Positions 44,277 through 54,300 of a DNA stretch of 64,000 nucleotides are shown here, piece after piece. The number at the start of each line of letters is the position of its first letter. Within the stretch, counting starts at the first letter, position 1. The translations under genes and the position numbers were made by a program. The notes beneath the pieces are model-generated. The model was not told where the DNA came from, made no database searches, and saw nothing but the letters and a program-made list of their open reading frames with translations. The DNA is from Ustilago trichophora (taxonomy: Eukaryota > Basidiomycota > Ustilaginomycetes > Ustilaginales > Ustilaginaceae), in NCBI GenBank assembly GCA_900323505.1, contig OOIN01000039.1, positions 248,001 to 312,000 of the forward strand, in the 5' to 3' direction.

Positions 44277-45650
44277 ATGACCGCTGCCGCCGCTGCTCAG
44301 ACCAACGGCGCTGCTGCCTCCGTCGACAAGGTCGCCGACAAGCTCGCTTCCACCAACCTTCCCGCTACCAACGGCCACACTAACGGTGACAACGACCATG
44401 ACGACGAGGGCGATGATGATGACGACGAGAAGGACGACGAGGAAGATGCAGGTGCCGCTGCTGCTACCGGTGCCGCGAAAAAGAAGAAGAAGAACAAGAA
44501 GAAGAAGAAGAAGTCCAAGGCCAAGATGACCCAGACTGTCCCTCCTCGCGTTGGTCTCTCCAAGATCTTCACCAACGGCAAGTACCCCGTCGGCGAAATC
44601 CAGCAGTACGACACTTCCAAGTTCAGCGAGGAGAGGAAACGTGTCACCGACGAAGAGCTGCGTGAGCGCGAGAGGCTCGTTCAGCAGGAAGAGGGTTTCG
44701 ACTACAACATCATCCGCCGTGCCGCCGAGGTTCACAGGCAAGTGCGTCAATACGCCCAGGCCGCCATCAAGCCCGGCATGTCTATGATCGAGATTGCCGA
44801 GCTCGTCGAGGACGGTACCCGTGCTTTGGTCGAGGCCGAGGGCTTCGAGTCCGGTATCGGTTTCCCTACCGGTGTCTCGGTCAACGAGTGCGCTGCTCAC
44901 TACACTCCCAACGCTGGTGACAAGCGTGTTCTCCAAGCTACCGATGTCCTCAAGGTCGACTTTGGTGTCCACGTCAAGGGTCGCATCGTCGACTCTGCCT
45001 TCACTCTCAACTTTGAGCCCACCTGGGATCCTTTGCTCGCTGCCGTCAAAGCCGCTACCAACGCCGGTGTCAAGGAAGCCGGTATCGACGCCCGTCTCGG
45101 CGAAATCGGTGCCTCGATCCAAGAAGTCATGGAGTCGCACGAATTCGAAGCCAACGGCAAGACCCACCAAGTCAAGTGTGTCCAGAACCTCAACGGTCAC
45201 AGCATCGAGCGCTACTCGATCCACGGTGGCAAATCCGTCCCCATCGTCGCCATGCCCGACCTCGACGTCAAGATGGAGGAAGGCGAATACTACGCCATCG
45301 AGACCTTCGGCTCCACCGGTCGCGGCTACGTCATTGACCAGGGTGAATGCTCCCACTACGCACGCAAGGCCAAGCTTCCCAAATCCATCCCTATCCGCGT
45401 ACACTCGGCACACGGATTGCTTCGAACCATCAACAAGCACTTTGACTCGCTCCCCTTCTGCCGGCGTTACCTCGACCGCGTAGGTGAGAAAAACTACCTG
45501 CTCGGTCTCAAGCATCTCGTCTCGCTCGGCATCGTTCAGGATTACCCCCCGCTCTGCGATATCGAGGGCGCAATGACCGCTCAGTACGAACACACCATCC
45601 TTCTCCGCCCAACTTGCAAGGAGGTCGTTTCGCGCGGTACCGACTACTAA
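44277..45650 (+). CDS. MAP2: Methionine aminopeptidase 2
   Basis: This cytosolic dimetal peptidase of 457 aa removes initiator Met from new proteins. The N-terminal ~80 residues are an Ala-rich region, an Asp/Glu block and a Lys-rich block ([16 protein letters not shown]), the ribosome/RNA-associated extension typical of type 2 enzymes. The catalytic core shows [37 protein letters not shown] (two metal Asp), [16 protein letters not shown] (metal/catalytic His), [13 protein letters not shown] (metal Glu) and the final metal Glu in [11 protein letters not shown]. The ATG at 44277 starts [15 protein letters not shown]. The longer open frame upstream reads through A-rich non-coding sequence and is not used. 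Confidence 0.96.
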   Translation: MTAAAAAQTNGAAASVDKVADKLASTNLPATNGHTNGDNDHDDEGDDDDDEKDDEEDAGAAAATGAAKKKKKNKKKKKKSKAKMTQTVPPRVGLSKIFTNGKYPVGEIQQYDTSKFSEERKRVTDEELRERERLVQQEEGFDYNIIRRAAEVHRQVRQYAQAAIKPGMSMIEIAELVEDGTRALVEAEGFESGIGFPTGVSVNECAAHYTPNAGDKRVLQATDVLKVDFGVHVKGRIVDSAFTLNFEPTWDPLLAAVKAATNAGVKEAGIDARLGEIGASIQEVMESHEFEANGKTHQVKCVQNLNGHSIERYSIHGGKSVPIVAMPDLDVKMEEGEYYAIETFGSTGRGYVIDQGECSHYARKAKLPKSIPIRVHSAHGLLRTINKHFDSLPFCRRYLDRVGEKNYLLGLKHLVSLGIVQDYPPLCDIEGAMTAQYEHTILLRPTCKEVVSRGTDY

Positions 45651-45883
45651 TTTTCAACAAGTAAACACGTTAACATTGAAATCGGTTTCCTGGCGTATCG
45701 AGGAAGTGGATCGCTCGCTCGCTCGCTCGCTGTTCCTCCTGTATCATCACCTGCATATGCAAACAACCACCAAAATACACCTACACACACCACTCGTCTC
45801 GTTCTTTATGCATCGTCTTCTCGCTCTCTCTTTTTCTCTTCGCAACATGGCTATTTCTTAACATCGTCTGCTCGTACATTGCT

Positions 45884-46645
45884 TTACGCTGTCTCTGCGT
45901 ATTCATCGAACATTTCTTGCGGCGGAAAGACCGTAGGAGCCAGCTCAAGATACTTGTCTGCATCCTTTTGGGAGAAGCAGCAGAGTACGACTCTTTCGAT
46001 CTGTTGCACATGGACGCGAGTTTGAAAACCTTGGTTAGCTTGTTTTTGCTTGTATCGCATCGCTCTCGTTGTGTTTGATATGAGATTTACCTGTTTATAG
46101 TTCCCGTCCGTTTCTAACCAAGTTCCGATTTCGTCCAGAGCTGCTTTTGCTGCGGTGTCGAAAGGATATCCATATACTCCTGTGCTGATGCTTGGGAAAG
46201 CGATACTTTTCCCTTGTAGTTTCTTTAGTTCTTCCAAGCTTGATCTGTACGAGCTCCTTAGAAGCTTTTCGGACTCTTCTTTCTGGTTGGACTTGTAGAT
46301 CGGGCCGACGGTGTGGATCACGTACTGGGCGGGGAGGTTGTATGCCTTTGTAGTTTTGGCTGACCCAGTGGGGCAGCCGTGGAGGGATCGACATTCGGCA
46401 AGAAGTTGTGGGCCTGCAGCTTTGTGAATGGCTCCATCGACTCCACCGCCGCCAAGGAGGGTCGTGTTGGCTGCGTTGACGATGGAGTGGATCGAGGTGA
46501 GGGTGGTGATGTCTCCACAGTGGATGGAGATGAGGTGTGCGAAAGGGTAGATGGAAGAGGAGAGGGTGGAAGGGGTTGGTGGGGTGAGTTTGGAGGTTTT
46601 GTAGAGCGTTGCGAGTGTTGGAATGCTGCTAAGTTTGGTGGTCAT
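45884..46645 (-). CDS. MacroD-type macrodomain protein (ADP-ribosyl hydrolase)
   Basis: This protein would remove mono-ADP-ribose from proteins or deacetylate O-acetyl-ADP-ribose. It begins at ATG 46645 (first ATG in frame). Exon 1 (46645-46091) and exon 2 (46000-45884) are separated by a 90-nt intron (GTAAAT donor at 46090, branch-like GCTAACC, CAG acceptor ending 46001). Spliced length is 223 aa. The intron is a multiple of three and has no stop, so an unspliced reading also stays open (253 aa). Splicing is favoured because it joins GNYKQ to [10 protein letters not shown], the normal last strand. Macrodomain motifs are [45 protein letters not shown] and [12 protein letters not shown]. It is convergent with MAP2 (233 bp). 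Confidence 0.93.
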   Translation of the reverse strand: MTTKLSSIPTLATLYKTSKLTPPTPSTLSSSIYPFAHLISIHCGDITTLTSIHSIVNAANTTLLGGGGVDGAIHKAAGPQLLAECRSLHGCPTGSAKTTKAYNLPAQYVIHTVGPIYKSNQKEESEKLLRSSYRSSLEELKKLQGKSIAFPSISTGVYGYPFDTAAKAALDEIGTWLETDGNYKQVNLISNTTRAMRYKQKQANQGFQTRVHVQQIERVVLCCFSQKDADKYLELAPTVFPPQEMFDEYAETA

Positions 46646-47136
46646 TGTAGCGGAGATCGTTTCGGTTGCTGTCTCGGTGGGAACTCGATGTGGTGCTAAG
46701 TCAAGCAACGGGTAGCAATGATAGGAGGAGAAGGAGGCGGAAGAAGTTGGTGGTGGTCAAGGCGAACCCTGCAGCAACGGCGACTAAATCCGCACACCAT
46801 ACATATGTGGAGGTTTTATTGCCGTTTAACAGAGTGAAAATTACGGTCTAACAAATTTGGTCGATTTATTTTCTTCTGGCCCAGAAGCTTCCTGAAAGCG
46901 GAAAGCGGGAATCAGATCGGATCCGTTGCACCTAAATAGCTAAGAAGAGAGCTCTTTTTCTGGGGTCCGCCACAAAGCTTGTCATTTCCTCCACTATACT
47001 TCTGCCACCATCGTCTCGACCTCTATCACCATCTTTACTCTGTCGAGGAGCAGCAGCATCGAGTATCACCGCCAACACGGACCAGCTCTCCACACCTCCT
47101 CGCCTCTTTCCCTTGTAAAACAAAGAGTACTTCAAC
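46646..47136. promoter_or_regulatory. Divergent promoter between macrodomain gene and MGR2
   Basis: This 491-bp region contains no gene. It is A/T-rich around 46800-46870 and C/T-rich before the MGR2 start. Confidence 0.45.
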
Positions 47137-47592
47137 ATGCCGCCTCCGCCCCAAATGCAAGGAATGCCTGGTGGTGAACCCACCGTATTCCAAAAGAGTA
47201 TGTCCATTCCCCCTTCTCCTCCTTCTTCATCCTCGAATTACGCTCTTGTACGCTGACGCTTTCTGCTTCTCGCGGCACTTGTAGTCAAAATGGGCGCAAT
47301 GACAGGAACCCTAGTCGGTCTGACGATCGGATTCATCGGTGGAGGAATTCAAATCCTTCGTGCAGGTCCTGGTCCCAGAGGCGCTTTGGGAACACTTTCA
47401 CAATTCATGCTCAGTTCCGCCGCCACCTTTGGATTCTTCATGTCCATCGGTACCGTTCTCAGAACCGAAGGCATCGAATCCAATCCTTACCTCTCTCCAG
47501 CACAGAGACTGGTAGCACTGCAGCAACAGCAAAATCTCCTAAAGGCCGCCAGAGATGGAAACATCCATGTCGAGGAAAAGAAACACATTTAG
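47137..47592 (+). CDS. MGR2: Mgr2/Romo1-like subunit of the mitochondrial TIM23 translocase
   Basis: Exon 1 (47137-47197) and exon 2 (47285-47592) flank an 87-nt intron (GTATGT…TTGTAG) and encode 122 aa. The N terminus is Pro/Met/Gln-rich (MPPPPQMQGMPGGEPTVFQK). Two transmembrane helices follow with Gly-rich faces (MTGTLVGLTIGFIGGGIQIL and LSSAATFGFFMSIGTVL), the Romo1/Mgr2 arrangement. The family couples Tim21 to TIM23 and gates lateral release of inner-membrane proteins. The C-terminal tail is polar. Without the intron the protein would start at an internal Met (codon 47290) and lose the conserved N terminus. Confidence 0.9.
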
Positions 47593-47903
47593 CCACATCA
47601 AACCTCAACGACAAACCTTTCCCCCCCCCCATCTGATCGTTCGTGTACACTATCCATCCATCTACATCTGCTACTGGGCTAAACATGTTTTTTTAAACTC
47701 TCGATGATGCTTGGGGTGAAAGGATGACGGCTTGGCTTGGATCTTGGATTGCCAACGGATGCATGGAAAGCCGAGATTGGGTTCCAAGGCGCGAATGTCA
47801 GAAAACAGTAACGTTACGTTGTTGAGCAGTTCTGGCAGAGATCGAGAGGTGTGCACCTGTATTTCATGATATCAATCTACATGAGATTTCGCAGATGGCA
47901 TCA
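47593..47903. other. Convergent 3' region between MGR2 and scramblase gene
   Basis: A 311-bp region with a short C run (about 47621-47630). It presumably holds the two 3' UTRs. No gene is seen. Confidence 0.5.
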
Positions 47904-49661
47904 TCACCAATCACTTCCACCATCTCCATCACCACCAAAGAATCCGCCCCAGCCACCGCCTCCACCGCCACTGTCTCCACCACCCCATCCACCCCAAAAG
48001 CCCTCATCCGGCTGCTGGGTATCCTGTGCGCCTGCCCAGGGATCCGATTCTCCACTGCCCCACACATCTCCGTCTCCCCATTGTCCTTGTTGCTGCTCTG
48101 GGGGCTGTTGCTGTTGTTGATCCGCTTCCCACCAAGGAGTCTCGTTCTGCGGGATATCGTTGTTGTTGGGGTTGGAAGCGGGTTGTCCGAGTCTTCCATC
48201 CTCACTCATGCCCGATTCCGAGCGCTCGTAGGGATAGTCCATGCCGCTTCCGATTGCTCCGCCCGCGACACCCGTTCCAAATCCTCCATCACCAGTGCCA
48301 GCATTGGGATTCGCTGGTACATTATCATTGTTCGGCCCTCGTGGCGTCTCGGCAGTCTCACCTCCTCCACCGCCGCCCATCCCACCCATGTAGAACCAAG
48401 GGAACATCCCCCCGCCCCCATGCATCCCTTCCGAGTGTCTACTGAAGTAGTCGAAATCAATGCTGACCGCAGTCGCCAACGCCACCGCCCTCTCATCCAA
48501 CGTCAACGGTCGAGTACCATGACTCTCTACCAACTCCAACCCCTCCGCGATCCCCTTGCGCTTCTCATCTGCGCTAGTAGAAGGCTCCGAGAGACGTGCG
48601 TCGGTCATAGCTGTCTCTCCAACCGAGTCAAACCGCAAGACGTACTGTCCCGTATCGGTGAAAATCTCCCGACCAAAGCCGCGGAAATTGCGATCAATGG
48701 CACCGACGAGCTTGCTCTCGGCATCCTGCATCAGAAAGGTCCAGCTCAAGAATCCCGCATCGATCTGAGCGAATTGGACAAAGTTTTCGGCTTCTTCCTC
48801 TCTGCGACGTAGAAAGAGCTCGTAGCGTCGTTTGTAGAGATGCCATCGTTGCTGAACCTCTCCAATGAGCTCGAGATCGTGATCCTGTGGAGCACCGTAT
48901 CCGACAGGATAGTCTGATCGGACGGCGTAGATGTGCGCTGTGGAGTTGATCCATGTGAATGGACGACGGATCATGAGTACCGGCTTGCCGGAGGTGTCCA
49001 TAACAGTGGCTCGGAAGGGTCGATGCGTACGCAACACTTGCCGCCGGAAAGCACCGCCAAGAAGACCCTGCTCTTCTTCGGCCAGGTAGCCGACGAGCTC
49101 GCCAGAGGGAGCATGGATCGAGTACTTGTTGGCCTGTTCGAAGCCGAGGAAGATGTTCATCATTTCGATCTCGCGGGTTACGACGAGAGCGGATTGGGAG
49201 AGCAGCTTGGTGGCGCCTTCGAAGCTCAGTTTGGACGCTTGGAGGACGTCGCGAGGTTCGTGTGGAACGACGGCGGGGACGTGAACTGATGGATCCGCGG
49301 GGACGCTCGATGCCTCCATCCCTGTACTAGGATGCTGGCTTGGTGGTGGATTCTCGTTTGTGATGTGCTGCGAGTGCGTTGGAGATGGATGCGAGACGTG
49401 TTCAGGGGCATGGTGGGTAGGATGGGGTCGACGAAGGCCACGGTTGTCTTTTGCAGCAGCGTAGCGCGATCCTCTACTCATTCTGGAGGAAGTGGCAATG
49501 GAGCTGGTCGATATGGAACGAAGAGCCGCGATTGCCATCGGTGCGGGGATTGGTGTTGCCCATCGTATTGCTGAGTTCGATGTGGAAGAATGAAGGCGCA
49601 ATAGAGAGCGTTGTGCCAGATGCCGCTCGGCCAAGCCGGCAGCTGCTCTCGTACCGGTCAT
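47904..49661 (-). CDS. Phospholipid scramblase family protein, probably mitochondrial (Aim25-like)
   Basis: This 585-aa protein starts at ATG 49661, the first in frame. The N-terminal ~90 residues are Arg/Ser/Ala-rich with almost no acidic residues, a likely mitochondrial presequence (LRSISTSSIATSSRMSRGSR). The scramblase beta-barrel is visible from about residue 160 (SQSALVVTREIEMMNIFLGFE, NKYSIHAPSGELVGYLAEE, FRATVMDTSGKPVLMIRRPF, FLSWTFLMQDAESKLVGAID). It ends with IFTDTGQYVLRFDS and a hydrophobic Ala/Val segment before FDYFSRHSEG. The C-terminal ~150 residues are Gly/Trp/Gln/Asp-rich low complexity ending GGDGDGGSDW. Yeast Aim25 and human PLSCR3 are relatives. Lipid transport activity is inferred from the family. 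Confidence 0.88.
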   Translation of the reverse strand: MTGTRAAAGLAERHLAQRSLLRLHSSTSNSAIRWATPIPAPMAIAALRSISTSSIATSSRMSRGSRYAAAKDNRGLRRPHPTHHAPEHVSHPSPTHSQHITNENPPPSQHPSTGMEASSVPADPSVHVPAVVPHEPRDVLQASKLSFEGATKLLSQSALVVTREIEMMNIFLGFEQANKYSIHAPSGELVGYLAEEEQGLLGGAFRRQVLRTHRPFRATVMDTSGKPVLMIRRPFTWINSTAHIYAVRSDYPVGYGAPQDHDLELIGEVQQRWHLYKRRYELFLRRREEEAENFVQFAQIDAGFLSWTFLMQDAESKLVGAIDRNFRGFGREIFTDTGQYVLRFDSVGETAMTDARLSEPSTSADEKRKGIAEGLELVESHGTRPLTLDERAVALATAVSIDFDYFSRHSEGMHGGGGMFPWFYMGGMGGGGGGETAETPRGPNNDNVPANPNAGTGDGGFGTGVAGGAIGSGMDYPYERSESGMSEDGRLGQPASNPNNNDIPQNETPWWEADQQQQQPPEQQQGQWGDGDVWGSGESDPWAGAQDTQQPDEGFWGGWGGGDSGGGGGGWGGFFGGDGDGGSDW

Positions 49662-50194
49662 CGAGAATGTGCTCCAGGCTTGAGAGCTAGGCGTCCTCGA
49701 CTGTAGATGCTTGCTTGGGATGCTCGAAGATGTTAGGTGTCGGAAGGTGATGGTGAGAAGAGCAACACAGAGAGTGCCGAAATGCACATCGTGCTGCGCA
49801 CTTTGAGAAAGTGGAGGTCAGCCCCATTTTTTTCGGGACACGGTTGACAACAATGGACAGTCCCGATTCCGGCCCTTGCCGACTTGAGCGCCCGATTGCA
49901 ACAAGGTTGCTCGCCGTTGTCCAAGCTGGATATGTCTGCAGCTCACTGGAACGATGCTGTATGCAATCAAGGACAGGTGTAGGATGCCAAACAGTCTGAA
50001 AGATTTGGTGGCGAAGTGGCTCGAGTAGAGTCATTCGCAGAGCATTTCTCGTCTCATCGGGCAGTGACACCATACTAACTATCACTTTGAAAGTGCACAT
50101 CCTGACTACCAATCGATGTATGAAAGCACACGCAGACATCTTCTGAGAGCAGGGTGTATATTTGTTACAGTTGGTACATGCAATGAATCTCGTA
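49662..50194. other. Region between COA3 3' end and scramblase start
   Basis: This 533-bp region should contain the scramblase promoter and COA3 3' UTR, both on the minus strand. No coding signal or repeat is seen. Confidence 0.45.
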
Positions 50195-50684
50195 TCACAC
50201 CTTGTGGCTGTGGTCCGACTCGGTTGTGACAGGTGTAGAATCGGTTGCAGAGGGTGCCCTGACCTCGGCGAGATCCGAAAAGTCATCTTGCTTGACCTGA
50301 AGTGTATAGGCAGTACATGATGGTGAGAAAGGATCGAGTTTGTGGTAAGTGAGTATGCAGAACGAGTGATAAGAGCGTAGATGATATTGAACATACCTTG
50401 GAGATCGAGTAGAAGTAGACGCTGGTAGCAAAGCCCATGATGAGAGATCCAGTGAGAATGTTACGGAAGCGGTAAGGCTTGCGTGCTCGCTTGAGACCTT
50501 CAGAGATGCCGTATCCTCCAGGGTGGTAGGTAGCGTGTGTGGATCGAGGAGGAACGGTGGAGCGAGTTGCCGAAGAGCCATAAGGGTCGGCACGGCTGCC
50601 AGCCTGAGTGGAGTTGAATCTCGCCGACATGGGCACGAGAGCGGTGGAGGTAGATGCCTGCTTGAAGATTGGAAGTACCAACAT
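50195..50684 (-). CDS. COA3: Cytochrome c oxidase assembly factor 3 (Coa3/CCDC56 family)
   Basis: Exon 1 (50684-50397) and exon 2 (50296-50195) are joined after a 100-nt intron (GTATGT donor, TTCAG acceptor), giving 129 aa. The family block KRARKPYRFRNILTGSLIMG precedes one transmembrane segment (about residues 75-93) and then VKQDDFSDLAEV; the junction falls inside this conserved block at YSISK/VKQDDF. The N terminus is basic and Ser/Thr-rich (MLVLPIFKQASTSTALVPMS), suggesting mitochondrial import. The protein sits in the inner membrane and regulates Cox1 translation and assembly. Confidence 0.9.
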
Positions 50685-51385
50685 GGTTGAATAGAGTGTT
50701 GTGAGCTTATGACGATCTATGAAAGTGGCGAGTAGGAGAAGATGCAGTTGAAGCTGTAAAACATGAGCTAAGAAGCCGTTGTTCCCTTTGACAGGAAATT
50801 GTGGCAGCCGAATGCCGAGATTGATCCTAATCTAACACTTTTTCAAAAATTGCCCTCAACGCGACAGAATACTGTACAGTACAAAGGCTGACGCGCATTC
50901 TTTCTGAGCTTTCTGGCTAAAATTGACTACGAAGCTCAGTCCGACACCTTTCTTTTTTGAAAAGAGCGGAGTGTTGGAGAATCAGCACGCGAGCATTGAC
51001 CATGCTTGGAATCACTCCTCCTCTAACTTGCACATTGCCATCATCATCTTGACCACCACAGTCTATAACACTCCTCTACTCACATTCGCATACAGGCACA
51101 GATACTATATCCACACTGCTACGTTCGCTCCTTCCACACGCCGGCGAGGCTAGAACATCAGCAAACAGCGTTCGGACACCATCTCGGTCATTCGACAACA
51201 GCATCGTCCTGACGCTGGCCGACGACCTCTACCGATAACCTTCACCACGCTCCACATCATCAGGAAGCCTTCCAGGTGAACTTTATACCTCATACGTCCT
51301 CCGTCGCGCGATGTCAACATAGCAGCCACTCGCCGCGCATCAGCCAGCGAGTGAACGAGCCACTTACCAGCTCTGATTCGCGACC
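50685..51385. promoter_or_regulatory. Divergent promoter between COA3 and the BRPF-like gene, with palindrome
   Basis: This 701-bp region contains TACTGTACAGTA (50870-50881), about 190 bp upstream of the COA3 start and 505 bp from the other start. No gene is seen. Confidence 0.5.
50870..50881. promoter_or_regulatory. Palindrome TACTGTACAGTA, copy 2
   Basis: A perfect 12-bp inverted repeat within the shared COA3/BRPF-like promoter region, identical to the copies at 30168 and 59987. Confidence 0.45.
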
Positions 51386-54300
51386 ATGCCGGGCATACCC
51401 TCCAAACCCAACAATATACCCCTAGCCTCATCTCTGCCCAAAGTCAGCTTCCGCAAAGTACCACCACATGAGGCGCTTCTCTTCCATATCTCACCGGGCA
51501 TCATCGACTCACACGCCCTTCCTTTCGGCTACAATGACGGCTCCGAATACGTCAAACCCCACCACTACATTCGCTACGTCGAACCTATCGAGGGCGACCT
51601 CAAAAAGCAGGTCGAGTATGACATGGACGAGCAGGACCAGGAGTGGCTCGACGCTCTCAACTACGACAGGCGCAAGGACGGTCTCGACACCATCTCCTAC
51701 GAAACCTTCGAGATCATTCTGGACCAGCTCGAAAAGGAATGGTTCGACCTCATGAAACGCGTGCCGCCAAAGGCAAGGCATGGCGCAGGTACTGACACTG
51801 CACGCGCAGATGACGACGACACAGATTCAGAAGACGGCGAGGACAGCAAGTGTGCCATCTGTGATGATGGCGAATGCGAAAACTCAAACGCCATCGTCTT
51901 TTGCGATGGTTGCAACCTCGCTGTTCACCAGGACTGCTACGGCATCCCATACATCCCAGAAGGCCAGTGGCTTTGTCGCAAATGCACCGTCTCGCCAGAT
52001 CGCGCCGTCTCTTGCATTCTATGCCCGCACGAGGGCGGCGCCTTCAAGCAGACCACCACCGGCAAATGGGCTCATCTCCTCTGCGCAATGTGGATCCCGG
52101 AGACGGGTGTAAGCAACCCCGTCTACATGGAACCCATCGACAGCGTCGAGCGCATCCCAAAAGCCAGATGGAAGCTTCAGTGCTATCTTTGCAGGTACAG
52201 GATGGGCGCCTGCATCCAGTGCGACAATCGTTCTTGTTTTACCGCGTTCCATGTCACCTGCGCACGCAAAGCCGGTCTGCTCTTTCGCACAGAACGCACC
52301 CGCGTCTCACATCACCTCTACGACGAGTCGGACGGCAGCGATGACGAGGGCGCAGAGGTGCTCCGGGCCTGTTGCCATCGTCACATGCCTGTTGACATGA
52401 GGGACCAGTTCAAAGTCGACTTTGGCAGGCAAGCTGCCATCGATGACGACCGCTCCGAGACTTCTTATCGGGCTTCGCCTTTTGTCTCTTCACGGACACG
52501 AGAACTCTCGGTTGAGTCCGGCTTCGGTGCACCCTTGATCTCGGTCAGTCGACGTAGCTCTATTGTCGGTAGCCATGATGGCGCAGCAGCAACCAGCGAC
52601 GCTCGAAGCACTTCCAAATCTGCTCGTGCCTACAAAAAGAGCTTTAAAGCCGGTCCACCTCTCGTCCCCGCTTACATCGCCAACCGCGTGCTCGAGTACA
52701 TCACCCGCATCCATCTGCGCAAGAAGACCACCGCGGTTCAACTCATTGCACGTTATTGGTCCCTGAAACGCGAGGCACGTCGCGGCGCACCCCTCCTCAA
52801 GCGCCTTCACCTCGAACCGTGGACAGCCTCATCGCAGAACAAGGAGCAGACCGATGCGCAAAAGCTCAAAAAGCTCAACTTCCTCCGCAGCATCCGTGGA
52901 GACCTCGAGCGCGTCCGCATGCTCGTCGAGCAAGTTCGCAAGCGCGAAAAGGAGAAGCTGCGCCAAGCCCAAGAGATCCGAAACTCGCTCGTCGAGCCCA
53001 TCCTCTTTCCCTTTCACGCCGATCTGCGTGCTGCTATCGCCAAGTTTGAGGCGGTCGACAGATACGGCTTCTTCGCTCGGCCCGTCTCCAAGGTTGATGT
53101 GCCAGACTACTACGACATTGTCAAGGAACCCATGGACTGGACCGCCATCAAGGACAAGATCGCCAACAAGATATACGAAAACGTCCAAGAGATGCGCCAG
53201 GACGTGCTCAAGATTGCTTCCAACGCCATGACTTACAACAAGGCTGATACCCCTTATCACAAAGCCGCCACCAAGATCCTCAAGATGATACCCGAAGTCT
53301 TTAACGAGTTGGCAGCAATCGAGACATCCCACTTGCGAGCGTACCAGCAACAGCTCGAACAGCAGCAAACGGATAGCGCACAACAGCAGGACGGCGATAA
53401 CGAGAAAAAAGCTGAAGCAGCGCCACAAGCCGTAGATGCTGAGACACAGCGTCAGCTGCTCGATCTGGGTTTAGAGCCGCCGCACGAATTAGTGGCATTG
53501 CTTCGAGACTACCACTTGATGGACGAAGAGGAGCAGACTGGCATTCGGCAGCAAGCATACGGCACACATCCGATGCCACCGACCGTCCATGTCAAGGTAG
53601 AAGAGGATGGTCACGCAGAAAAAGAAGCGGCTGCTGGGCAGCTATCGAGCAGCCGCCAGAGACAAGTCACACCCATCATCAACCTGATGGAAGACTTTGT
53701 CCATCAACTCTATGTACCACCTCCGCCTCCTCCACCGCCCGCCCCAGTATCGCCACCCTCAGCAGCGGCCAACGCAGCCACAGCAGCATCGCCGCAAAAA
53801 GCAACTCGGGCGCCTCGCAAACGCAAAACTTCAGACACACCCGCACGCGAACCCATCGAGAGAAGGAGTACGCGTCGATCTGCGGTCACGCAAGCCGAGT
53901 CAAAGCCCGAGGATGCGGTGGTAGTGGCAACGGCTGCTTCGTCTGTACGCAACAAGCGTCAACGTGCACAGAGCTCTGCCAATGCAGCCCCTTCTGGAAC
54001 TGGTCCCAGCCCAGATGCGGAAGCGGATACTGTAAAGGTGCAGGCGACGCCCATGTCGAAATCGCTATATCAACCAGCAGCCAAGACGGGCGAAGGCGTA
54101 CAGGTCAAGGACGATGTCGGTGCACACGACTCTTTCCTGCTCTTCAATTCTGGCTGGGTGCTTCCCGAAGGATCGAAGCGGCATAGAAACGCTGCGGCGA
54201 GACCGGAAATGATTGGTCAGCGGCCACGCAAGATCTCTGCGCCCGAATCGCCTGCTCCTACCGGCCCAAGTCTTGCAGCTGAGCAGGCTGCTTCGACAAC

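Noticed and set aside
44082..45593. 503-codon minus-strand frame opposite MAP2
   Set aside because: Antisense shadow of MAP2, rich in Leu/Val/Gly/Asp as expected from complementing biased codons.
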